From Collybia mongolica (taxonomy: Eukaryota; Basidiomycota; Agaricomycetes; Agaricales; Clitocybaceae), in the NCBI GenBank assembly GCA_013420905.1, contig JAAXNY010000010.1, positions 1,240,001-1,304,000 of the forward strand: a DNA stretch of 64,000 bases, in the 5' to 3' direction. The notes beneath the pieces are model-generated. The model was given only the letters and a program-made list of their open reading frames with translations, was not told where the DNA came from and ran no database searches. Shown here piece by piece: positions 11,056-23,401 of this stretch. How positions within the stretch are numbered: position 1 is the first letter of the stretch; every line of letters starts with the position of its first letter. The position numbers and the translations under genes are program-made.

Positions 11056-12595
11056 ATGTCTTCGAGAGATGTTTATTTGGTTATTGGAGGAAGCGGATTT
11101 GTGGGCAGGCATATCGTACAGCAGCTTCTCGACCGGGGTGACATTGTATCCGTATTTGACGTTGTCCAAAGGCATCACGACGTTCCCTTCTACTCTGGGG
11201 ATATTACGAATGAGAGCGACGTCGCTGATGCATTGCGCAAGGTATGCACTAATCATTTTTGAACAACTTGTGGTACTAAATTTGCATTTCATTTCAGAGC
11301 GGTACAACGTGTATAATACACACGGCTTCTCCTCCCGCCGGTCTCAAAGATGCCCCCCTATACTTCAAAGTGAACGTGGATGGGACCGCCACTGTCATTG
11401 CAGCAGCCGTCGCTGCAGGCGTACGCAAACTTGTGTTCACAAGCTCCGCAGGAGTAGTTTTCAATGGTGCCGACATCACTGACATTGACGAACGTCTGCC
11501 ATACCCTGATGTTCCCATGGATGCATACAACGACTCAAAGGCAAAAGCTGAATCACTAGTTTTGGCCGCCAATGGCAAAGGAGGCTTACTGACCGTGGCT
11601 CTCAGGCCTGCTGGAATCTTCGGGTATGTCCTAATTCCCTTGTATCCAATTCTCGCAATAACGGAACATTATTCTAGCCCAGGCGACCGTCAAGTAATGA
11701 CTGGTCTCTATCAAGTGTATGAAAGGGGTCAGACCCATTTTCAAATTGGGGAAAACACCAACCTCTTTGACTGGACCTACGTCGGGAACGTCGCCCGTGC
11801 CCATCTTCTTGCTGCAGACAGACTAGACACCCCACCCCCTGCCCCTCCTTTGGCAGAGCTTGAGAAGCTTCCGGCAGTAGCTGAGGAGGTTCCCCCATTG
11901 ACGGTAGCAGAGGAAGCTCTAGTTGGCTGGCCCTTGCCCCCGATCGCGCTCACAACTGGTCAGCAACGCGTCCCCACATGTGAAGCTCGGCCGCTAGGCC
12001 CTTACGTGGAACGCCCATCCAATGGGGACAAACTCGAAGCAGCATTCAATGACCCCAACCCTCCCCTCTCCAACCGCCCTGTTATCCGCACACGATTTGA
12101 TGCCTTGTCGGAGCATGCCATTAGCAGACAAAAACTGCAACACCCCGATATCTCCCCCCTACAAGTCGCCGGTCAAGCTTTCTTCATCACGAACGGAGAG
12201 CCGTGCTATTTCTGGGACTTCCCCCGAACCGTGTGGCATCATCTTGATACATATTTCCCCGACCACCGGAAGCCCAGAGGTTACATCACCATGCCGAAGT
12301 TTGTGGGACTGGCCCTTGCCTCTGGGTCGGAGTGGTTCGGCTGGTTGACGGGAAAGGAACCGACGTTCACGAAGTTCAAGGTTACGTTCAGCTGTGCGAC
12401 AAGGTGGCACAATATTGAAAAATCCCGAAGAGTTTTGGGTTATGAACCGGTGGTGGGAGTGCAGGAAGGTGTTAAGCGGATGGTCGACGTGAGTCTCACG
12501 GCCCGTTCACAAGCACTAATTGCTTAACTCTTTTATACCCCCCCTAGTGGTGGCATCAGGAATATATTGCCGGAAACCACAAGATTGCTCACTGA
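11056..12595 (+). CDS. ERG26: sterol-4-alpha-carboxylate 3-dehydrogenase (decarboxylating)
   Basis: ERG26 removes the C4 carboxyl group while oxidising C3 during ergosterol synthesis, in the ER with Erg25, Erg27 and Erg28. The N-terminus has the Rossmann glycine motif GGSGFVGRHIVQQL. The extended SDR catalytic pair is visible as Y-N-D-S-K in PMDAYNDSKAKAE, followed by LRPAGIFGPGDRQ and the conserved FDWTYVGNVARAHLL. The C-terminus (FSCATRWHNIEKSRRVLGY) is typical of 3-beta-HSD/isomerase proteins. Introns are at about 11241-11297, 11623-11678 and 12488-12546. The last exon adds WWHQEYIAGNHKIAH. An insertion of about 75 residues between the NAD-domain end and the substrate-domain motif ITNGEPCYFWDF is Pro-rich, with runs of LPPIAL-type sequence. 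It is longer than in yeast. Confidence 0.92.
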
Positions 12596-12747
12596 GTGGA
12601 ATAGTAATGCTGTTGCTTGCGTTGGGTTGTGTTATTGTACTTATCACCTGCCTATCTATCATACCTGTTTCCGTGGACTTGGTATTCCGAAAGAAGCAGC
12701 CTCAGATATTGATTATATCTCTCACCCCGACCAGCTTGACCCGAAAT

Positions 12748-14005
12748 ATGTCCGTAGGTATATTTCCGACACCTTCGCCCTCCTACATCCTCTCCTTCCA
12801 GTTTTCTTCTTGGTATCCTCTGTTCGCCAATGTGAGCATTAAGTCGACGATAATCCGGCCCCTATCCCAAGAATTCCGTGATTATCTCGACGCAGACGGA
12901 GTTTTCATGCCAGAAGGCTCTGAAGACGTGTTGGTCTCGAGCTCTGCCATCCTAAAGCCCACCCATGACTATGATAACTCCATAGACCCACCAAAAGCAC
13001 CATCTCCGACGATGAGGGAGATACTGACGACACCTCGATTGAGGATGAGACATCAGGGCGACAACACTTTGCGTTCCCCGAGCTAGACACGAAGATCCGG
13101 GAATGCATACAAGAGTACGGCGCCGTTTTTCCCAAGCTCAACTTCTCGTCCCCGAAAGTAAGCTGGCACCCCAAATGCGTACAACACTTTTGACACCTTC
13201 TCCGCCCCAAACAGGACGCGTCGTGGATTCTCCCCGCCTCATCTCCTCTCAAGTGCACGTCCCCGGCCGAGGTTTACCTCCTCCTGAAGTCCTCGGATTT
13301 CATAACGCATGACACGAGCTCAGAATCCGTGTTCGATGGGTGCGACCCACCCGGGACGTACGACCTCGAGCTTGTACTGCGCAAATGGTACCCTGTCGAT
13401 CGGAGCCGGGAGCTACGCTGCTTCGTGCGACATAACATCCTCATCGGTACGCGTCCATCGATAACTGGGAGTACAGTGAATAACAGAACCCCTCCCCTAG
13501 GCATATGCCAACGCGACACCAATTACTACGACTTCTACAACGAGATCAATATCCGCGACGCCATCATCACCAATGTGACGGTGTTTTGGGAATCTAAGAT
13601 CAAGCCCAAGTGGGAACTAGCAGATTGTGCGTGCATTTTGTAGGGTTTCTAGATGGGCACTTGAGTTAACGGCATGAGGCATTAGACACTTTCGATATCC
13701 TGCTAACGAGGGACCTCGTTCGTGCCCATATCCTTGACTTTAATCCATATGCCCCGCGGACCGACACTCTCCTGTTCACATATGATGAACTCCACGATAT
13801 ATATCTCAAACGACTAGCTGGAGACGGAAATAATCCTATCTTCAAAGTAATCGATTCGAAAACACACCCTGCAGCTGTGTCAAATGCGCCTGCATACCAA
13901 CATAATATGGTACCATTCGAGGCACTAAGCCTTGGCAGTGGGAGGGACATTGAAGAGTTTTCCGACGCGTGGAAAGAAGGCGTTCGAGAGAGTATGAATA
14001 GTTGA
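12748..14005 (+). CDS. CDC123: CDC123 (D123 family) eIF2 assembly chaperone
   Basis: Cdc123 is an ATP-grasp-fold protein that binds eIF2-gamma and promotes eIF2 complex assembly in the cytosol. The start ATG 12748 gives MSVGIFPTPSPSYILSFQFSSWYP, where FSSWYP and STIIRPLSQEFRDYL are family hallmarks. Later exons contain LVLRKWYPVDRSRELRCFVR, ICQRDTNYYDFY and TFDILLTRDLVRAHILDFNPY. Acidic residues there coordinate ATP-Mg in the family. Clear introns are near 13159-13214, 13446-13500 and 13627-13685. An additional intron between about 12925 and 12990 is needed to reach the SDDEGDTDDTSIEDE frame. Its donor is non-obvious (a GTTGGT-type site would fit the phase), so this boundary is uncertain. Confidence 0.9.
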
Positions 14006-14173
14006 ACGATAACGTTACGCAGTCTTCAACTTATATGTCCAACCAGTACATCAAAATTTCATATCCATTACCGTCGTATAGACGTTTTCTCTTCTCTCTA
14101 TCGAACAAATCACTAGCTATGATGGGATGTGGAGACAAATGCAAAATGATATAATCAGTCTTCGTAATGACAT

Positions 14174-15892
14174 CTATTTGTTGAACTCAACGCCTGAATC
14201 GCTGGCCGAATCAGCGAACACGGGCCTCATTTTGGCAAGGCCATAGGCGTTCTTGTAGAACACAACATCGCCTTCATCCTCAACGAACTAGAAATTTGCC
14301 TGTGAATTCCATCTATGGCTATCGTTGTAATAGAACATACCTTGCACTCCTTGTAGATGCGGTAAACCTCAGCCCATCCACCCGGTTGTCCCTCGAGAAC
14401 GATGCCATCCTTGGCCAGCCTCTTCTTGAGTGCTGCACTAGCCTCCCAACTGAAAAAGACGGAAATAGATTAGTCTCCAAAAATGGAGAGATGACAGAAC
14501 ACATACGCGTTATAATGAGGAATCTTGCTCGAGACGTGATGGAGGACGTGGGTCTCAGAGATGCCATTGGTAGCGTGTGCTCCAATCCAACCCATGATGC
14601 TACCGAGGTCGCCGAGGAGGTTGCGGTCCAGTGTTGCAAGAGCGCCACGTGGGAAAGTGAATTCAGGAGCACGGTAGTGAGGGAGGAGAGGATCGGTATG
14701 TTGAAGGAACGTAATTAAGACCAGCCAGTGGTTGACCCAGAGGTAGGGTACGCCATACAAGCGGAAGACATTAAGGAAACCATATTGGTAAATGAAGGTG
14801 CCAACGACGCCAAGCCAAATCACAATGCCAACGACAGATATAATAATCTGGTCGTGATGATGGGGGGCGAACATGGGGGAGTTTGGGACGAAATCTATCA
14901 TGATATGTTGAAATATGTCACACAAGATGAAAATGAACACTGACGACTAGTGCCCTTGGGGTATCTACGTTGACCGGAGGCATTTTGGATGATGTACGCG
15001 GGCCACCCTCCAAGCTAAGAGCGGAGGGTAAGTTTGGACAACACTCCATGATTTGGGGGAACCTACGAGATAAGAGCCAGCACCAAGGACAGCACCAATA
15101 GGGGAGTCACCAAGAGCCTCCCATAGTTCCTTCTTCACCTCCGCAGACACACGTGAACCAAGGCGATCCTCCCTCTCGGGATTGAAAGGGGGAAGGCCAA
15201 GTTCGGACCGGGTGGACGGGACGAAAACCTGATCTTGGGTCATGTGGCCAGTGGAAGCATGGTGCTTTGCGTGTGTGATGCGCCAGGAGTGGTATGGCAC
15301 ACCAAGCCTGCAATAGTAATGTCAGAAAAATATTTCACATGTTAGGCCCCAATTTTTTTTGGGTGCCCAGATATAGCTTACCCGGAGTGAAGAATCCACC
15401 CGACGATATTGTTAACGGTCTTGGATTCAGAAAACGCCTGATGACCACATTCATGTGCAATGACCCAGAGTCCAGTGGCGAAAAGCCCCGCCCAGAAACC
15501 ATACAGCGACCAGAGTGCTAACCGTGCAAAGGGGTAGAGAGCTGGGTGGGGTAGTTGGATGGTTTCGGGATTAATGAAGGTGTCGAGGAAATTGGCGGTT
15601 TTGTAAATAGCGGCAATGACAGCAAAATCCCAGACGCTGAGAGACAATAAAAGGACATGAGCGACGCGTCAGAGTGAGGAGGGTATAGAGCTAGGCTTAC
15701 ATGTAGACTGAGGAGCGCAGAGCCGACCGCTCGAAGCAATGGGCACTATTCAAAGGATGCCTTCAATATGGTATAGTATTGGTGACAGCATTCAACATAC
15801 GGGATTGCGCCAAGGAGGTCCTTGATGGTGATTTCAGGGACTACAAAGACGCTCTGGTCGACGACGGTGTCTTCAGAGGGTTTTGGGGACAT
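14174..15892 (-). CDS. delta-12 (omega-6) fatty acid desaturase
   Basis: An ER membrane di-iron enzyme that converts oleoyl to linoleoyl chains. All three histidine boxes are visible: HECGHQAFS, then WRITHAKHH, then HVLHH in ISETHVLHHVSSKIPHYNA. Hydrophobic spans surround them (for example LALWSLYGFWAGLFATGLWVI and IIISVVGIVIWLGVVGTFIY). The start at 15892 gives MSPKPSEDTVVDQSVFVVP, a cytosolic N-terminus. The C-terminus ends at a TAG at 14174 after an acidic tail. Several introns break the gene, including one just after the first His box and one before HRDI-like SIMGWIGAHATNG. The length and order match fungal oleate delta-12 desaturases. A delta-15 specificity cannot be excluded by eye. Confidence 0.9.
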
Positions 15893-16681
15893 GGTGGTCG
15901 AAAGGAGAGAAGACAAAGACCCAAAAAAAAACGACTCTAGCGGTCTAAAGGACTGGTTTAAAAGGGAGGGGAACCAATGAACGTGGTTTGATTGACACCT
16001 GAAATGTCTGCTCAAATATTGCACGATCAATTTCACATTTTCTTGGGGAGATCGGGCTATGCCGGTAAAAATTTAACACTGGGGATGTTCGGCTTACGTC
16101 ATTTTTTTTATCTTGTCCCCGTTCTCCGCGTCCTCCAGGCCCATCCCTACTTACCCTCAATCTGTCTCTGGGCCCATCTTAGGGCTCTGGGCCAGATCCA
16201 TCCAGTACTTCCTTCGTCCCCAGTCGCTACTAGTACCACTAGACTAAGATACACATTGCACTGCCCACAATCACAACCAAGAACCCGAGTAAACGCGGGG
16301 TAATACGAACTCTGCAAATCCCCATCCTTATCTTCTACTGAAGAACCTTCAATCTATCTGATAGCCCCTCCAAGAAGGCAAATCCATCCTAAGATCATGC
16401 CCTGTGACTATCCCACTGTGCGGGCCATCGTGGATCTAAGCTTACCTTCGTTATCGTTCGCCCGCTGCTTTTGTTTGTGGCTTTGCCAAACTCTGCTACC
16501 ATTTCCGCCATGGATTTGTTGCTTCCTGCCGAACCCACTTCTTTGCGCAGTCGTGCAACGACCCCCAGCTTTACATGAGGAGCCTCCTTTCCCTCGACGA
16601 GCTCTCGGTTGGACCGTTGACGCGACGTCCTACTCCAAACAAAGTGAATAAGTTGTGTTTCGGAAGTACAGATTGGCCTCG
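15893..16681. other. intergenic; possible short ORF, otherwise nothing resolved
   Basis: This is the upstream region of the desaturase gene and the downstream region of the CK1 gene. An 84-codon frame on + (16397-16651, MPCDYPTVRAIVDLS) and overlapping open frames on both strands through 16450-16660 exist. None has a recognisable family, and all three + frames look equally protein-like, so no gene is called. Confidence 0.4.
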
Positions 16682-18352
16682 TTACCGAAGTGGGGTGACA
16701 AACACGGAGGGATCAGCCAACTGTTTATACAACACATCAAGAAAATGAAACGCCTCCTTTGTCAACGTTCTCGAGCTATTGCACTGCAGTACCTCAATAA
16801 ACTCGCGCACGAGCTCTGATAACGCTGCATTGCTAGTCACTTCTGACGCCCGGCTCGTCAGTTTTGCCAAGCGATGCGCCTTGGGCGTCAAGAAAGGCGG
16901 TGGTATGGTCTCATCTTCCGAGTCGCTAATCTCAATGACCTCTTTTGCTGTCGTTCTTTGTGACGCTTCATCGTTCCTCGCGTCTTGCCGCGCCAACCGC
17001 ACGGCCTCCTCGATATTTTTCCTGTCACCTAAAACAGGCCGTTCCACGAGATCAAGTTTTTTAAGGTCGTCCAGGATGCCTTGGAATGCATTGGGCTCAA
17101 GAGCTGGCGTTCGTGTGCGCAATGGCGTATTCATCGATCTTATCTGGTTCTGCATCAATAAATGAGGGGACGGCCCAAATCAGAAGTAGAACTATTGACC
17201 CGTACCTGTGGTTTGGGTGGTGGCCATATAAAATCATCAGAACCGGAATATCCCTGTTCTACAGCCAGAAGTCGAAACTCCTCGATCCACCTGGCATAGT
17301 GTGGCGTCTCTTGAAATTTCAGTCGTCGGCAATAGCGAAGAAATTCTTCAAACTCGGATGGCAACCCTCTGCATAAATCCTCAGGTGTCGCGCTTCGTTT
17401 TTCTCGTTTGAGGCGTTCGTGTGCAGAATCACTTTTGGGAACCCCGTTTCTGGTCCATGTAAGACCGCGGGGAGTTAAGATGTGGATGAACATAAGGGCA
17501 GCTGCCTCTAGATCATCTCGTCGAGAAGGCACTAATAAACTTGGAATGAACTTCAATATTAAATGGTAACGAAGACGGTGTACCTTTACCCCGACAGTGG
17601 ACCGCGACCGAACTAGGTTGCGCACTCAGTATCATTTAGGGAATATTTACTTATACCGACCTGAACCAATAATTTCCGATAAAGTCTCGTTTTGCGTTGC
17701 TATCAGGGATATGTCGTTTCGTGTCTGGGTCGATATATCGTTTCGAGAATCCGAAGTCAATCATATAGATTGTTCTCTCGTTAGGGGGAAGCCCGATTAC
17801 GCAGTTTCCGAGCTGGATATCGCGGTGGAGGATGCCTCGTGCATGCATAAGGTCTAAACGTGAGATCTGCACGCAAGGTCGGTGTCGGCGTTTGACAAAA
17901 CAAAACATGCACGAAGGAACACACACCACCTGCATGGCAATAGTGCACACCGTCCCCAGGTCCATCATCTCCTTCCCGCTTTTCCTGTACAAGTTATCGA
18001 GACTCGCACCAAGCAAGTCGATCGCGAGGTAATCCCAACACCCCTGCACCCCCGACGCCCATAGCGTGGGCATCCCTTTCCCGCCCTGCAGCGAGGGATA
18101 CAGATGTCGCTCGTACCGATTAGTAGGGCATTCGTGGTCCACATGCTGCACTTTGAGCGCGACGACCCTGCCTGTGTGGATATTTTGTGCACGGAAGATA
18201 GATCCTGGTCGTATAATACTCTGTGAGCGCTGCGGCCCTCGGTGAATAAAAAGGCGCAATCGTCAATGCATACCTGAATATCCTGAGCCCAGATTCTCTC
18301 CAAGCCACCAATTCGCAATCTGCCGTGGGGTGGGCTTATCTGATATGGACAT
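16682..18352 (-). CDS. casein kinase 1-like protein kinase with altered HRD loop
   Basis: The start at 18352 gives MSISDKPTPRQIANWWLGE. The glycine loop is formed across an intron as GSGYSG then SIFRAQNIHTG, followed by the ATP-binding Lys in VVALKVQHVDHE. CK1-type features follow: LLGASLDNLYRKSG, the catalytic loop HRDIQLGN and the metal-binding DFGFSKRY. The lysine normally found two residues after Asp in HRDxK is Gln here. The C-lobe (PSRRDDLEAAALMFIHIL) is CK1-like. A C-terminal exon (from about 17151) adds roughly 155 residues with an acidic IEISDSEDE patch, which could be a SUMO-interaction or CK2-type site. Agaricomycetes carry many divergent CK1-like genes, and this is probably one. 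Activity is uncertain. Confidence 0.85.
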
Positions 18353-19257
18353 AGTTTGCGTATATGGCCTTGGATAGTAGAAATAGTGTGGTGGTTAGAA
18401 CGGGTTTGCGGAGCGTGTGTCACGCGTGGTGTGTTGATATATGCCTAAGGGATGATGTGGATCGGCTGAAATCGATACACTGACTTGAGGGCCGGAGAAC
18501 GGTATACGACACGGGAGAGACTGTCCTGATGTAGCCGTGATCGAAAAGAAGGGATTGCACGGTTGACTTGCCTCGATAAGAGTGTCAAGCGACACAAGGA
18601 CAGCAATGAAGCTGAGTTTGGTTAAACGCAGGAACCGGCGTGACCTTCGGAGCGCGTCAGTCACGCGCGCATGATTGATACCACGTGCGACAAGTTGTGA
18701 TCATGTCTTCAATTTCAAAGCTTTAAGTTTAGTATCAGAGTATGTACAACTCATGATCCGGCATACTAACGAGCACTAAGGTCTACCCCTCGCCCGTACC
18801 GCAATGTAAATCATATTCCCACTCCCAACGAAAGCCCGACGTCAGATTTATGGCTGTAGCCTATATCCTCGAAGTGAAAATTGACCCAGATACCCTCATT
18901 CGACGCGCTTGGGACGATGAAGAGGAACATCATGCAAAGGTGGATGAAGGAGTTTCAGGATATCTTGGGATGGGCAGGGCCTCCAAGCAAGTTGGCTGGA
19001 TGTGTTCAAGTCGTCTTCTTAGTATGTGGTGAATTGACTGAATCCCATGAATCGTGGTTGTTATTGAAATCTTTAGAATACTTATGAATTTGTGCGCCCC
19101 CGATCTGCACTATCCGTTATATATTATGTAAATAAACCAAACCAAGTGGTACAATGACGTCGATAACGTGATGTTCTACTAGTTCTCGTCATGGCGTCAT
19201 GGAAGGATATCCAAGTTTCACCAAAACCACCCAAGTATACATCCTTATCTTTAAACC
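18353..19257. other. intergenic between divergent CK1 and PDC genes
   Basis: About 900 bp. Short frames at 18850-19087 on + show no motif. This DNA probably holds the promoters of both flanking genes. The 300 bp before the PDC start codon is where carbon-source control of PDC would be expected, but I recognise no specific site. Confidence 0.5.
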
Positions 19258-21787
<2,530 letters not shown>

Positions 21788-22012
21788 GGAGGGATCCATC
21801 AAACGATATTAAGAGGGCACGATACGATATCAAGTGCCTTGTTTAATGCCAATTCATATCGTATTGTGTAACAGTGAGAAGGCCAATTCACCAGTGTACA
21901 ATACGGCCTTACACGGCTCCCACCAACAAATTATGAAGCATCCCCTAGGCAACGTTTCGTCACGCCCAAGGTCAGGTTATAAGGTCCACAAGAGGGCTTG
22001 TTTAGTCAAGAA

Positions 22013-22591
22013 CTATTTTTGCAACCACTCCTCTTCTAACAACCCCATATATATGCTATCCTGCCATGTGCCATTTAACCAGATACTTTTTCGCCTTTTG
22101 CCCTCTTTGATAAACCCACTGGAGCACCCTTTAGCAGTAGGTCTCCCTTTTGCAAAGATTAGACTCACATTTTTTTTATACAATGCGACGGTGCCGGCGT
22201 TGCTCTCAATAACATTGAGCGACACACGGTGTACACCCAAACTGCGGAACGCATAATCAACGAGGAAATTTATTGCTTCGGTGCCATATCCTTTGTTCCA
22301 CGCGCTTGGAAGGATGCCAATCCCGAGAGTGACATCACGGTTCTTCGGGCTTTCTACCGTGATGGATGCTGCACCGATAACTTCCCCATCCCTGTCGACA
22401 GCTTCGAGCACGACATACAGGAGCGCTTCATTAGCGATTTCTTCGAGCTTAATAGCCAACCGGGCACTACGCGGAACAACGTGCTCTGAGATGAGGGTGC
22501 TTTGGACTTGTACGTTGTTCACGATAGCAAGAAGTGTGGGGAAATCCGATTCAGTGTAAGCGCGAAGGCGAAGTCGTTCTGTGGAAAACAT
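22013..22591 (-). CDS. GNAT N-acetyltransferase (RimJ/RimL-like)
   Basis: An acetyl-CoA-dependent acetyltransferase of about 175-190 residues. The first strand, MFSTERLRLRAYTESDFP, is typical of the RimJ/RimL branch. The acetyl-CoA loop is present as LGIGILPSAWNKGYGTEAI, followed by LGVHRVSLNVIESNAGTVALYKK. The family normally continues with I-G-F and a strand ending WxDxxxMGLL, here seen as WQDSIYMGLLEEEW. Between them is a 50-nt GTGAGT...CCAG intron-like segment (22168-22119) that would restore IGF only if the preceding A8 run had seven A. As written, the uninterrupted frame carries an 18-residue insert instead. The substrate is unknown. Confidence 0.8.
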   Translation of the reverse strand: MFSTERLRLRAYTESDFPTLLAIVNNVQVQSTLISEHVVPRSARLAIKLEEIANEALLYVVLEAVDRDGEVIGAASITVESPKNRDVTLGIGILPSAWNKGYGTEAINFLVDYAFRSLGVHRVSLNVIESNAGTVALYKKNVSLIFAKGRPTAKGCSSGFIKEGKRRKSIWLNGTWQDSIYMGLLEEEWLQK

Positions 22592-23401
22592 ATTGGGAGG
22601 GTCCCTAGGAGAATCCTATGTATATGGTTTCTTTTATAATCCATGGATACCTAGCCAGCGCACTCCGGGAGCTTGGGAGAAAACGAAACCCATTAGAATA
22701 CATGATGCCCAGACGATATTGAAAGGTTCTTCTCCAATCTGATAAGATATGATCGATTTGAATCTTATCAGATCAAGGGTTTGGCGGAACAGCGTATTTC
22801 AGGACAAGGTTAACGCGTTAACGTGCCCAATGTGCAAGAGACTTGGCCGCTAAAGAGGCGCATTTTCAGTCCAATTTCATATACGGAAGATCAGCGCTCC
22901 AGAGTCTATCTGGAATTGTGTGGTGCACAGCGAGAAGTCTGTTCTTCGGACGCATTATTAGTGTAAAACTGGAGAGCCAAGAACCTCAAGCGAAAAAAAA
23001 AAGAACTGAGGTAAAGATCGTGATCAGAAAAGTTTCGAAAGAAGAGCGTTTAGCTCGTGGGTCCCCCAAGCCAAGAGTCTGAACGGCGCGATGCTGTTTG
23101 ATAAGCACTTCTGATTTCATGGAACGACGGCGATAGCAGGAACCCAAGCAACCGGGGTGATGAGACAATACACGAGTAAAACGGTTATCCGAGTCTAGAT
23201 GTTCTATCCTTCCGTAGAGTGGGATGAATTCGCCACGATATGTTTTACTGTGGAAGTACAACTAGCAAACGACTAGTGCTGTCAAGCAAAATTCTTTGTA
23301 CTTTACAAGACAACGTTCTGAACTGTGCGTAGATGTAATGTGAGTGTTAAGCTAAAATCCACAAATAGAAGAGGTCAGACAATAGGAGAAGCCTCCCCTT
23401 C
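22592..23401. other. intergenic, no supported gene
   Basis: About 800 bp between the GNAT start and the stop of the minus-strand orphan gene. A 79-codon + frame (22843-23082) with a Lys-rich end and a 91-codon antisense frame overlap each other. Neither is recognisable. Confidence 0.5.

Noticed and set aside
16397..16651. 84-codon + frame before the CK1 gene
   Set aside because: Overlapping frames on both strands look equally open. No motif, signal or splice structure supports one.
11056..18352. sterol/lipid biosynthetic cluster (ERG26 plus desaturase)
   Set aside because: The two lipid genes are separated and flanked by unrelated housekeeping genes. No P450, transporter or dedicated regulator accompanies them.
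18850..19087. two overlapping + frames upstream of PDC1
   Set aside because: Reading KIDPDTLIRRAWDDEEEHHAK or TQIPSFDALGTMKRNIMQRW gives no family, and they end in the PDC promoter.
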